DNA of 64,000 nt. Source: Chloropicon primus. Its lineage: Eukaryota; Chlorophyta; Chloropicophyceae; Chloropicales; Chloropicaceae. Within the stretch, counting starts at the first letter, position 1, and the number at the start of each line of letters is the position of its first letter. A program made the position numbers and the translations under genes. Location of the stretch: positions 434,001 through 498,000 of the forward strand of contig CP060756.1 in NCBI GenBank assembly GCA_023205875.1, in the 5' to 3' direction. The notes beneath the pieces were generated by a model, which saw nothing but the letters and a program-made list of their open reading frames with translations, was not told where the DNA came from and made no database searches. Below are positions 52,979-62,723 of this stretch, piece by piece.

Positions 52979-54034
52979 ATGGTGGACGTGCATAAGAAAA
53001 AGGGCCGTACGAGGCAGATCCTCGACAAGTCCAGAGACCTTCTGGGGAAGTGGGCCTCGTTCGCGGTCTGGAGGGAGGAACTTGGTCTTGCGGAGATCAT
53101 CCAGCGCCGAGGAAAGCTGTGGCAGAACATGGGCATGCAAGTGAAGGAGAACTACTTTTGCAACGCGATAGAAGCCGCGTTCATGAACGACAGGTGCAAT
53201 CTGTTGGTGTCCAGGAACCACGCGATCATGAGCGTCAGGGACCACTTCGCCCTTCTGCTCCGGAACAGCATTACTTGGCAGAGCTACTTCTCGTACAACT
53301 ACCTGAAGAAGGCCGGGTACAGCCTGTTTCCCAATCCAGGGTCCTGGCTGAACGAGACCTTTGACGGGGTGAAGGTAGAGCCTACCCTGGCGAGAAAGGT
53401 TAGCGAGAAGGCCAAAGTCGCGCCCAAGGGGGGCAGCGACGAAGCGACGAAGCAAGAAGAAGGAGGGCCTGCCAAAGCAGCCCTGGACTCCCTTGGCAGG
53501 CCCAACAAGAAAAGGAGGACGGGTGGAGGAGGGGAGGAGTCCGCGCCCGCGCTGCACGCCGGGAAGGCCTTGGCCGCTGACGCACGCGAGCCGGAGAGTG
53601 AGGAACAAAGAGAGTCAAGGCAATGGTGGCACCCAATGGACTCGGAAAAGTCTTGGCTCCACGGCATGGGGGAGGTGCCAAAGGAGCCGAAGAGCGCTTT
53701 CGAGCCCATCGTCCTCAGGACGAAGACGGGGGCGTTCCCAAACTTGTGGTCTTTCGGAAAGAAGGACACTTTCTCGATGGATCTGGAAGAGGACACCTTT
53801 CACAGTTTCGAGGCGAGCGTGATCACTGGAAACACCCCGGGACGCAAGAAAAAGCCTGATTTTTCAGTCCACGTTCCAAAACAAAAGTGCGAAGGCCTGA
53901 CGTGGCAACAAGCCCATTTTGCTGCAAACCTGAGCAAAAAGCAAAGGAACAAGCCGACCAAGCTGTCCTTCATCGACGGAAGCTCGGTGTGCTTCTTCTC
54001 GTTGTCTCACATGAGCGATCACCCCGCCATGTAA
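52979..54034 (+). CDS. Probable tRNA-splicing endonuclease subunit TSEN54/SEN54
   Basis: 351 residues from MVDVHKKKGRTRQ. The N-terminal part has the SEN54 pattern: RRGKLWQNMGMQVKEN followed by CNAIEAAFMNDRCNLLV, then MSVRDHFALLLRN, TWQSYFSYNYLKKAGYSLFP, which matches the family's signature of a YLK-x2-GY segment. The middle is disordered and Lys/Glu-rich, and the rest is less conserved. SEN54 is a structural partner of the SEN2 catalytic subunit in intron removal from pre-tRNA. Only the N-terminal half supports the call. An AATAAA follows 3 bp after the stop, at the edge of the AT-rich island. Confidence 0.6.
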   Translation: MVDVHKKKGRTRQILDKSRDLLGKWASFAVWREELGLAEIIQRRGKLWQNMGMQVKENYFCNAIEAAFMNDRCNLLVSRNHAIMSVRDHFALLLRNSITWQSYFSYNYLKKAGYSLFPNPGSWLNETFDGVKVEPTLARKVSEKAKVAPKGGSDEATKQEEGGPAKAALDSLGRPNKKRRTGGGGEESAPALHAGKALAADAREPESEEQRESRQWWHPMDSEKSWLHGMGEVPKEPKSAFEPIVLRTKTGAFPNLWSFGKKDTFSMDLEEDTFHSFEASVITGNTPGRKKKPDFSVHVPKQKCEGLTWQQAHFAANLSKKQRNKPTKLSFIDGSSVCFFSLSHMSDHPAM

Positions 54035-56358
54035 AATAAAGCGATTGTTATTTACGTATACAAAATTAAGTTGATCTCTCATCTGATGATCTTGCTGCGA
54101 GGAACCTCGAACTGTGTTTGCTCAAGTCTTTTCTTTCCATTCGGCCCCGAAACCCCGAAACCCCATCCAAAGAAACAATAAATAAAAGGTAATGATATGA
54201 TGCTTCTTCTTCGAGTATAAATTCCATCCTCGCACGCAAAGGGCCGCAACGCCATTCTTTTTCTCAGATTAATGAAGAAAGATCCACAAGGAGGGTGTAT
54301 CCAATGCAAACATGAAACATGAAAATACGTATTCTTGAGACAACTACGGATTTTGACGCAGCGCACCTCCTACAATTTCATACGAAGTTAAACGCCAGCA
54401 CTCTTTCTGCTTTCGAGTCCTGATTCGCACCTTGTAATGTTTTCAATTGACAAACGTGCTGTTGCGGCAAGAAGATATCCGAAGACGCAGCTGAGCCTCG
54501 AGTGTTCCAGAAAAACACGCCATTATCTCTCGAAATCTCTTTTGGTATATCTTACCCAAACATCAGCGCATCAGCTGCATGTTCTTCTTTTGCTGGCTGC
54601 AATCTTTGCTGTCGATATATGTATGAGAAGATGCAGAGAGTAACGCATTACTAAAGCGCTAAAACAATAAGTAAAAAGATATAATTTGCTACTCTCGCGG
54701 TTGCCGTTTCCTGTCCTTGTTTAATAAAAAAGGAAAAGATTCACCATGAAATGAGCTTGTGCCTCATTCATAGCTGAAAAACTTTTAATTAACGCTTTAA
54801 AGGTATGGCAGAATAAGTCTTCGTTTTTAACCAAGTGCAGTTCATTAAATATGTTTGATTGTTGGGATCGCCATGTCATCAGCTGCGACTCCAGGGTCAA
54901 TTCCATAATGCACAAGCGCTTCCTACAACCGCCTCATTTCTTTCCACAAAGCCCTATATTTCTTTCATCAGCGGCGTGTACAGAAGAATTTCATGCAAAT
55001 GAATGCATCTCCTGACTTTGGCAACATCCGATTGCTTCTACCTGCATTTAGCTTGTATTGCATGATTTGTATTGCACAAATCCTATATTTACGCAACTTT
55101 ACAAAATGAAACGTTAACAAGAGTATTGGCACGACGCTAAAAAAACATCTCCGACACTAGGAAGATATATAATCTTATGCAAATGGGCAAAGAAAACTGA
55201 TATGAAGAAGACCGATGCAGTTTCGCTTGAAATATTATTGTGCGCAACGGACTCATTGCAGAAAAAGTGCATTTAAGCTCAATGTGAAAGCATAAAACAT
55301 AACACTGAAAATATAAACATGGTACCATAATAATATTAGCCATATAAAGTTTTTTTTTCTACCAAAACATTAATACACGACCATGAAAACATATATAAAT
55401 ATGCACTAAATGTCCAACGGGTCACAAGAAGTAAATGCATTAGCGGAGGTGCATGAATACCTCTTCGAAGTCTGAAAGGATAACTTGCCATCTAATGCAT
55501 CACAGAATGGCGCAAAAGAAAAATCATTTTGAGCGAAGGTTGTGTCTTTTTATATTCACTAAACGAATGGGCGCTGCCACTTTTTTTCTTATTGCACGAT
55601 CGAGTGGTTAATGATCAATATTTGTAATATTTGGCTCGAGAATGTCCCCTTACATTCTGCGCATTTAGGAAATACACACGAGTTGTTTATTTCGTTGATT
55701 AGTTCTTGACGTGAAGTTTCGAATGGCATAAAGGAAGCAATTCTTCGTACTCGTGACATCGCAGATAAGGAGCGGCATTTTTTTGTGCCACACGGAGCTT
55801 TCCATGAGCAAGCGATCGCGAATGCCTTTTACAAGCTCGCAAAGCGCTCTCTGGCGACTGGGACGAAAAGGCAACGCCATATTCTGCGACGGCGGGAAGG
55901 GCCGCGAATGCAGCATGGCGGTGAGCGAGTGCATGAGAAAGCTAAAGGATGGAGGAATTCGTCTGTTTTAAGTCGCATTCTGTTTTCCATGAATCGTTTG
56001 CAATGCAATATATTTGTTGAGGCCATTCGTCGCACAAAAAAAAGAAAGGGTTGCAGCACGACGTCCGTCCTCTTATGGGGTTGGCCGTGTGTAGCCATTC
56101 ATGGTGGACACGGAAGTGGTCTCTTATGGATTATTCTCTGGCGATCATATCCTAAAACTCTCGTGTGAGTTCTCATGTAGAGATAGAATGATGTGGCGAG
56201 GGATTCCATCCAGATGCAGGCGAGACCTCGTGCGAAAAGGAGGCAAATCGTCGATGAGTATATATTTAATACTTCAGCAACTAAGTCACAGAAATCCGAG
56301 AAAAGAGAATATGCTATTACATGGTGGCCCTTACAAACGTGTTTACAGAGATCAGCCT
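54035..56358. other. AT-rich gene-free island
   Basis: A 2.3-kb stretch is clearly richer in A+T than everything around it, most strongly from about 54,600 to 55,700. It has many poly-A/T runs and ATGCA/TGCAT words and no frame longer than about 130 codons. GC rises again at about 55,750-55,960. None of the short frames looks conserved, and no tRNA, rRNA or organelle gene is recognised. The island abuts the 3' ends of the TSEN54-like gene and glucose-6-phosphate isomerase, so neither promoter lies in it. Candidates are a short regional centromere, an inserted foreign segment, or a non-coding RNA locus. Confidence 0.7.
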
Positions 56359-58377
56359 TCAGATTTCATCGGGAGGGATGCAATTTTCGCTGTCAATGAG
56401 ATCGCAGGGGAAGATGTCTCTTGGTTCTGGGTACTGCAAGAACGTCTTTCCCTTGAGGTACCTGTTGAGAAGGCGGGTGGTAGAGAAGTTGAATCCATCT
56501 GACGCCTCTATCAGCCTGCTCTGTGTCCTTGCAGAGTTCATCTTGGACCTGCACTTGCTTGCGAGGACCTTGCCGAGCTCAACTCCCCACTGGTCAAAAC
56601 TGTTAATTCCCCACACAAAGCCCTTGACGGCAACCATCGCCTCGTACAGGGACAGGATCTGGCCAGTCGTGTAGGCGTTGAGTTCCGGGAGAAGGATGCT
56701 CGTGGAGGGCCTGTTCCCCGTAAAGGTCTTGTGAGGGATCAGGTTATCCGGGACATTTTCTGCCCTGAGCTCCACCGCGTTCTTGCCCGTCGCCAGAGCA
56801 TCAGCCTGCGCAAAGAAGTTGCACATCAGCTCATCGTGGTTTGACACGATTTCTCCCTTGAGGTACACGCTCTGCTGACTCTTGATCGTTCCAATGAAGT
56901 CGCAAGGGATCACGCGGCCCTGGTGAATCAGCTGGTAAAAGCTATGCTGGCCGTTGGTCCCGGGCTCACCAAAGTCAATCTGGCCGGCCTCGAACTTCAG
57001 TGGCTTTCCGTTCATGTCGACCCCCTTTCCGTTGCTTTCCATGCTCACCTGCTGGATGTGCGGCGCCAGCTTGGCAAGTGCCTGGCAGTAGGGCAGGATC
57101 GCCCTCGCTGGGTAGTGCAGGAAGGAGATGTTCCAAAGGTTGATGAGCCCAAGCGTCACCGGGATGTTCTTCTCGAACGGCGCGTTCAAGAAGTGGTTGT
57201 CGATGTCTCTGGCGCCCTCCAGGAACTGCTCCATGATGCCAAAGCCGTACTGGAGCGAAAGGGGGAGCATGCCAACAGCACTGCAGACGCTGTACCTGCC
57301 TCCCACCCAGTCCCAGAACTCAAAGGTGTTGTCAGGGTCGATGCCAAACTGGCTCACCAGCTTTACGTTGGTGCTCACCGCGACCATGTGCTTCGAGACG
57401 GCCTCCTCGCCCAGCTCCGCTGTGATCCACTTCCTCACGGTCCTCGCGTTCAGCATCGTCTCCGCCGTGGTGAACGTCTTCGATATGATGACCACCATGG
57501 TCGTCTCCTGGTTCAGGTTGTGGAGGGCCCTCGCCACGTCCACGGGGTCCACGTTCGCGAGGAACCTCAGCCTCCTCCCGGAGGCCTTCATCGAGGCCAC
57601 GGGCTCCGTCTTCAGGGCCGTGTGCACGAACAGGGGCCCCAGGAAGGAGCCGCCGATTCCGATGGCCACCACGTCCCTGATCGGCTTCCCGGTCGCTCCG
57701 AGCCACTCCCCGTTCCTCACCTGATCAGAGAAGTGCTTGATCTTGTCGAGAACCTTCCAGACGTCCTCCACCACGTTCTTGCCGTTCACGATCAGCTCCT
57801 TGTTCCTCTCCGCCCTCGTCGCCACGTGCAGGACCGACCTGTGCTCCGTCTCGTTGATCTGCTCGCCCTGGAACATCTGCTCGATCTTCTCCTTCAGGCC
57901 GGCCTCCTTGGCGAGGTCGAAGAGGAGCTCCAGGGTTTCCGGCGTCACCCTCTGGCGGGAGAAGTCAGAGTACAGCCCGTTGTGCTCCAACGAGAGGCGA
58001 AGGCAGCGCTCCTCGTCCTTGAGGAGGTAGCGCAAGTGCGTCTCCTCGATCTCGGGTATGTGGTCCACGAGGGCCTTCCACGCCGGCGTGTCCGCGATGG
58101 AGGCGTACTTCTCCGCGGAGGACTTCACCGCCTCGCTCATGTCCAACGCGTTCACCGAGTGGTCCTTCCTCGAGCTCCCGCACGCCGTCGTCCCCTGCCT
58201 CGAGCTCTGGACGAGGTTCTTTGGGGAAGCCGCTGGGCCAGTGACGTTCCCCGCCGCTTTCCTTGGGGACGTTGGGGATTTCTTCCCGTTCACGTTGACG
58301 TTGACGTTGATGTTGATGTTCCCGCCGCCGTTCGCCTTCTTCGGACCAGGTTTGCTCGCCGACACACGACTCAGCAT
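56359..58377 (-). CDS. GPI: Glucose-6-phosphate isomerase
   Basis: 672 residues from 58377. It interconverts glucose 6-phosphate and fructose 6-phosphate. The core starts near residue 75 ([19 protein letters not shown]). Family signatures: [72 protein letters not shown] and the late [17 protein letters not shown]. The first 70 residues are Asn/Val/Lys-rich low complexity, partly encoded by a GTTGAC/GTTGAT repeat, and may include a targeting leader. The last 30 residues extend beyond the usual end into the AT-rich island. Confidence 0.95.
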   Translation of the reverse strand: MLSRVSASKPGPKKANGGGNININVNVNVNGKKSPTSPRKAAGNVTGPAASPKNLVQSSRQGTTACGSSRKDHSVNALDMSEAVKSSAEKYASIADTPAWKALVDHIPEIEETHLRYLLKDEERCLRLSLEHNGLYSDFSRQRVTPETLELLFDLAKEAGLKEKIEQMFQGEQINETEHRSVLHVATRAERNKELIVNGKNVVEDVWKVLDKIKHFSDQVRNGEWLGATGKPIRDVVAIGIGGSFLGPLFVHTALKTEPVASMKASGRRLRFLANVDPVDVARALHNLNQETTMVVIISKTFTTAETMLNARTVRKWITAELGEEAVSKHMVAVSTNVKLVSQFGIDPDNTFEFWDWVGGRYSVCSAVGMLPLSLQYGFGIMEQFLEGARDIDNHFLNAPFEKNIPVTLGLINLWNISFLHYPARAILPYCQALAKLAPHIQQVSMESNGKGVDMNGKPLKFEAGQIDFGEPGTNGQHSFYQLIHQGRVIPCDFIGTIKSQQSVYLKGEIVSNHDELMCNFFAQADALATGKNAVELRAENVPDNLIPHKTFTGNRPSTSILLPELNAYTTGQILSLYEAMVAVKGFVWGINSFDQWGVELGKVLASKCRSKMNSARTQSRLIEASDGFNFSTTRLLNRYLKGKTFLQYPEPRDIFPCDLIDSENCIPPDEI

Positions 58378-58569
58378 GGCGACGACTCACGACTCGTCAC
58401 TCGCCGTGACTCTCTAGCTCTGCTGCTGCCAACGGATGGCTGGCAAGCAACAATATGAAATCGATCCTCAACAGATGGAGGGGCAGGAGGGGAAGGAAGA
58501 ATGAATGGCTTCTGGTACATGACCGCAAGCCACCGCAATGACACACCGCATGGATATTTTCGTTGCATT

Positions 58570-60243
58570 TTAGCGATGGCCAGGCTTCTTGCTGGCGGAG
58601 GGGATCCTCCCGTACTTTTTTCTCGTGGACGAGGCTGACACGGTGCTCGGGGGGTCCCACCGGGGCTCGGCGAGCTGGTCGAAGTTTGAGATCAGGGCGC
58701 CAGCCAGCCCCTTGAGGTCAAAGGGCACCTCCGTGACGTCGGAACAGAGGGGCACGCTGTCGATCAAAGCGCTGACCCTGGCCAGGCTCTCCTGCGGGGA
58801 GGAGTCGCCCACCTCGCCGCCGCGGTCATCGACCTCCTCCACCGCAGTCTCCACGGGAAGAAGCTCCTCCCCGGAAGCGATCCTTTTCAGGAGCATGTTC
58901 CTGCACGTGGCGTCCGGGGTGAGCAGGTAGGTCAGGGGCACGGCGGACGCCTTGGTCCTGTCGAAATCGAAGGCGCAGGAGACCAAGAGACACTCCTTCC
59001 TCTCCTTCAAGTCGGCGATCAGGTGATTCCAGACCGAGCGGGCCGCGGATTCCTGCATCATTTCGTTCGCGGACGCCAGGTAGGGCAGGCCGAACAGGAG
59101 CGCGTGGTTCACGGAAGACAGGCTCATCCTTGCCAGGACCCGGAACGCGATCTCCGCGGATCCCCCCCTCCTGCCGCCGCCAACTTCACCGGCGGGGCCC
59201 GGCCTGAGTTTCCAGCGCATGCTTCCCAGGCGAAACGCCTCGTTGCTCCTCGGGACGAACTGCCCGGTCACGGCGCACTTGACGAAAGTCCTCGAGTCCT
59301 GCCGGGACGATGAGGGGGAGGCGCCCTGGCTTGTGTACACGGCGCCAAGACCCCGATCGGGGCACGAGTCCAGGCCGAGGATGGTCGGGGAAAGGAGGCA
59401 GTGCAGAACCAAGGCCTCCTCCTCCTCCTCGGCGTCGCTCGGAAACCCGAAGGCCACCTCCACCGGCTGCCTACCCAGCATGAGCACCGCGCACTGGTAC
59501 GCGATGAAGAACTCCAGGTCGTCGCTCGAGAAGAGGTCGATGCTGTAGTAGGCCGCGGACTCGCAAGCGGCCACCAGGTGCTGCAAGGCCCCGCTCCCGC
59601 CGGAGGCCGGATCCCGCGACGACGCCCCTTCGAGGGCCCACGCGTTCTTGATCTCCACCAAGTCGATCTCTACGAACCGCGAGGACAGGTCGCCCAGCAC
59701 TGACTGGAAGGAGGACTCGCTGGACGCCAGACCTGCCTCCGAGGCCATCGCCACGATCTTCACCGACGTTGCCTCGCTCCCGATCGCTTGCGCTACGCCC
59801 GCGTCTCTCGTCGTCAAGGAAGTGAGCTGATCGACGAAGGAGCTCCCCCCCTCGAGCACGTCCCCTTTCTCGAAGGAGTATCCGTCCCACTTCTCCAGGA
59901 CTTGGCAGGCCCTCAGCAAGCTCTGCAGGCTGCAGTCTCGAGGGTCCGCAAGAGTCGTGCACGCCCCGCAGGAGGAGCTCCCCCCGAGCAAGTAAACACC
60001 CGTGGCGAGATCGCTCGTGTCCCGAGCCCCCGTGCCCTGCCGGGCGAGGTTCAGCTTGATCACGAGCCTCGCCAGCGCCTTTCCGATGCGCTGCACCACG
60101 ACGTCCTCCAGACCCGCGATGCAGAGGCAGATCAGGACGACCTTGGTTTGCCCCTTCGGTTTCGCTTCCATGGCTTCCGTAACGCCCGCGAGAAGATCGC
60201 AAGTGACGCGCGCCTTGTCGTTGAACTCGCTGCTGGACTTCAT
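58570..60243 (-). CDS. Unrecognised 557-residue protein
   Basis: A long frame with coding-like composition and a clear ATG at 60243. No family is recognised. The first 200 residues alternate strands and helices (KVVLICLCIAGLEDVVV ... VKIVAMASEAG), which might be a von Willebrand A-like or Rossmann-type fold. The middle includes ILGLDSCPDRGLGAVYTSQ, FVKCAVTGQFVPRS and a Gly/Arg-rich loop. The C-terminus is basic (SSTRKKYGRIPSASKK). No signal peptide or membrane span is evident, so it is probably cytosolic or nuclear. It has the same orientation as GPI upstream and the secreted protein A gene downstream. Confidence 0.65.
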   Translation of the reverse strand: MKSSSEFNDKARVTCDLLAGVTEAMEAKPKGQTKVVLICLCIAGLEDVVVQRIGKALARLVIKLNLARQGTGARDTSDLATGVYLLGGSSSCGACTTLADPRDCSLQSLLRACQVLEKWDGYSFEKGDVLEGGSSFVDQLTSLTTRDAGVAQAIGSEATSVKIVAMASEAGLASSESSFQSVLGDLSSRFVEIDLVEIKNAWALEGASSRDPASGGSGALQHLVAACESAAYYSIDLFSSDDLEFFIAYQCAVLMLGRQPVEVAFGFPSDAEEEEEALVLHCLLSPTILGLDSCPDRGLGAVYTSQGASPSSSRQDSRTFVKCAVTGQFVPRSNEAFRLGSMRWKLRPGPAGEVGGGRRGGSAEIAFRVLARMSLSSVNHALLFGLPYLASANEMMQESAARSVWNHLIADLKERKECLLVSCAFDFDRTKASAVPLTYLLTPDATCRNMLLKRIASGEELLPVETAVEEVDDRGGEVGDSSPQESLARVSALIDSVPLCSDVTEVPFDLKGLAGALISNFDQLAEPRWDPPSTVSASSTRKKYGRIPSASKKPGHR

Positions 60244-60531
60244 GATGACGATCTCGGAGAGGGACGATGCTTCTCTGCGCCCGACTCCCTCGCGGCCGCG
60301 CGCGCGCGCTCTCCTCTCCTCCCGGCCACACTCCGAAGGGGAAGAAGAAGAAAGTGATCGCGATCGCGATCGCCGAGGGGAGAGAGGAGGACGGCGATCG
60401 GAGGATGGCGTCGGGGGGAGGGGAGGGGGGCAGAGCCTAAGAATAAATAAATTAAGAAAAGGTCACATGCAACTGCTCTACTCCTTGTACGTACGTTTTG
60501 CTGGCCTCCTTCCGATCCGAACGGCGGTTTT

Positions 60532-61338
60532 TTACTCGCACTTCTGGAACAGGATGAACGGAACTCCGACGTTGATCATGAACGGGGTCGGGTTACCGAG
60601 AGCCAAGTCCCAGGACAGCATGTAGGGCAAGGCGTAGACCTGTCCCATCCAAATTCCGGGGGCGAGCTCCCTCATGTGGTCCTCGAAGCCTCCCATGTTC
60701 CTGATGTAACGCCCGGGCATCAGCCTGTCCATGACAAAGTTGTACACGGGCCCGATGATGGGAACCGTGGAGCCGACGCTGTAGTCGAGCTTCCAGGAGA
60801 CCCCGTCGACAGGGTCGTAGTCCGGGTAGAACTTCCCGGGGTAGGCGTTCGGGTCGTCGAGCAGGCCGAGCTGCACCAAGTTCGTGAACACCCCCGTGGT
60901 AGCGTTGTACCCCTTCCCCTGCCATCCGGGGAGCAGGCGGGCCTCCTGCGCGAACAGGTTGTTGCCCACGATGCACCCGACAAGCTTCCCGTTCGGCACA
61001 GTCGTCGACAGGGGCTGGCTCGCGCGGAACGGCATCTCCCACTGCTCCGCCGGGTTGCTCTGGTGGTAGTTGCAGAACTCCTCCATGGTCGGGTTCCTGT
61101 TTCCTGGAATCCTTGGCATCTTGGGCGTCACGCACGTCCCGTCCGGCCCCGTCTGGTCCGAGAGCTTGAACACGCAGTCCCCGCCCTCGCAAGCGAAGGC
61201 GTCCTTGGCCTGCTGCAGCTGCGCGTACAGGGGCGAGCTCTCGCTCAACACCCCCGGAGCGGATGCAGGAGAGGCGGAGGCGGCCAGCGAGCCGCACAGA
61301 GCCGCGAGGACGGAAAGAGTAATCAAGGAGGACTTCAT
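60532..61338 (-). CDS. Secreted protein A of a divergent paralogous pair
   Basis: 268 residues with a signal peptide (MKSSLITLSVLAALCGSLAAS). The mature part shares blocks with the neighbour on the other strand: SDQTGPDGTCV, a CNYHQSNP block, GCIVGNNLFAQEARLLPGWQ, YPGKFYPDYDPVDGVSWKLDY, MPGRYIRNMGGFEDHMRELAPG and SWDLALGNPTPF. At least four cysteines are shared, suggesting disulphides. The family is not recognised. A plastid lumen or wall location is as possible as secretion. The frame is open well upstream, but the leader makes the start at 61338 convincing. Confidence 0.75.
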   Translation of the reverse strand: MKSSLITLSVLAALCGSLAASASPASAPGVLSESSPLYAQLQQAKDAFACEGGDCVFKLSDQTGPDGTCVTPKMPRIPGNRNPTMEEFCNYHQSNPAEQWEMPFRASQPLSTTVPNGKLVGCIVGNNLFAQEARLLPGWQGKGYNATTGVFTNLVQLGLLDDPNAYPGKFYPDYDPVDGVSWKLDYSVGSTVPIIGPVYNFVMDRLMPGRYIRNMGGFEDHMRELAPGIWMGQVYALPYMLSWDLALGNPTPFMINVGVPFILFQKCE

Positions 61339-61659
61339 TTCGGTGGGACGATCACGTTCGGAGAGGACTTTCTTCTTTTTTTCGTCGACAGCGCGCGACG
61401 CGAGTGCTGATGTTGTGCTCGGATCGAGCCCTCCGTCGCGATCGCGATGTCTCTCTCTCTCTCCCTCTCCAGGCGATGACTTCGATGAATCCTGATCCTG
61501 ATCTTGTTGAGAACGAAAATGGTTTTGAGTGGGGCCACGGCATGGACGGGGGGATTCAGAATTGGTGACGAGGCGTCGTTCGTTTTCGTTTTCGTTCGAC
61601 GGATCACAGAACGACTTTCGCGTTCCTGCTCTTCGATCAGACCCCCGCACGACGACGGC
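61339..61659. other. Shared promoter of the secreted paralogue pair
   Basis: 321 bp between two head-to-head starts. It contains short CT-rich and GATCGCGATCG-like palindromic sequence near 61432-61446. A bidirectional promoter is likely. Confidence 0.5.
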
Positions 61660-62493
61660 ATGATCGCCAGCAAGAAGTTTGCCGCTGTCCTGGCCGTCGT
61701 GGCCCTGGCGAATGCCGTGGAAGCGGCGAGGACCCTGACCCAGGAGATTCGGGAGACGAAGACGGGCTTGCTTTGGAAGGGATCCCCGCTCTTCGCGGCA
61801 TCGGATGCCGCAAAGGCGGGGTTCACTTGCGGGTACGAGGGGAGGGAGTGCAACTTCCAGTACTCTGACCAGACGGGCCCCGACGGGACTTGCGTGCCGG
61901 CCGCCGCCCCCTACATTCCAACCAACCCCAACCCCACCATGATGGAGTTTTGCGGCTACCACCAGGCGAACCCTCCGTACCACTGGGACGGGGTCTGGCA
62001 CAACACGACCCTCCTCTCGGAGTCCATTCCCAGCGGAGCCTTTTACGGGTGCATCGTCGGGAACAACTGGCAGTCCCAGGAAGCCCGCCGACTTCCGGGG
62101 TGGATGGGAAAAGCTTTCAACGCCAACACCGGAGGCTTCGCGAACTTGGTCGACGTTGGCTTTTACTCCGACAACACCGCGTACCCGGGCCGCTTCTACC
62201 CCACGTACAGCGTCGAGGGGGGGCTCTCGTGGACTTTGGACTATCAGGTGCAGACGGGCGTGCCCCTGATCGGAGGGGTGCTGGATTTTGCGATCAACCG
62301 ATTGTTGCCGGGGCAGTACATCAGGAACTTTGGGGGGTTCAAGGACGAGATCAAGGAAATCGCTCCGGGTGTCTGGCTAGGACGAGTTTACTCCTTGCCC
62401 ATGTCCCTCTCTTGGGATCTCTCCCTCGGAAACGTATCGCCTTTCACTGTCTACACCCAAGTGCCCTTCCTCTTGTTCCAAGCTTGCTTGTGA
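61660..62493 (+). CDS. Secreted protein B of a divergent paralogous pair
   Basis: 277 residues. The start at 61660 gives a clean signal peptide (MIASKKFAAVLAVVALANAVEA). It is homologous along its whole length to protein A: SDQTGPDGTCV, NPTMMEFCGYHQANP, GCIVGNNWQSQEARRLPGW, YPGRFYPTYSVEGGLSWTLDY, LPGQYIRNFGGFKDEIKEIAPG and SWDLSLGNVSPF. The mature N-terminus diverges. No catalytic motif is recognised. The head-to-head arrangement suggests an inverted duplication and perhaps shared regulation. Confidence 0.75.
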   Translation: MIASKKFAAVLAVVALANAVEAARTLTQEIRETKTGLLWKGSPLFAASDAAKAGFTCGYEGRECNFQYSDQTGPDGTCVPAAAPYIPTNPNPTMMEFCGYHQANPPYHWDGVWHNTTLLSESIPSGAFYGCIVGNNWQSQEARRLPGWMGKAFNANTGGFANLVDVGFYSDNTAYPGRFYPTYSVEGGLSWTLDYQVQTGVPLIGGVLDFAINRLLPGQYIRNFGGFKDEIKEIAPGVWLGRVYSLPMSLSWDLSLGNVSPFTVYTQVPFLLFQACL

Positions 62494-62723
62494 AAGACAT
62501 CGAAGGGGAAGGAGCCTGGAGCCTAAAAGAGAAACTTTATTTTACAATTCATTCTTATCTACGTGCAACGACGGAAGCGCTTCGTGTCTCGACTCCTGTC
62601 CTGTCGTCGTCAGTAACGCCCCAAAGTTTTCGTTTGGGCTTGGCCAGATTTTTTCTCCAACAGAGACGGAGGCGGGCGAGCAATTCTCGTTCGGGGTCAG
62701 GCAGGCAGACAGGCAGGCAGGCA

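Noticed and set aside
54035-56358. Several 60-130-codon frames in the AT-rich island, e.g. 56101-56502
   Set aside because: No conserved motif, unlike composition, and one overlaps the GPI coding end antisense.
61339-62001. Upstream extension of secreted protein A to 489 residues
   Set aside because: It would run antisense through the paralogue; the signal peptide marks the true start at 61338.
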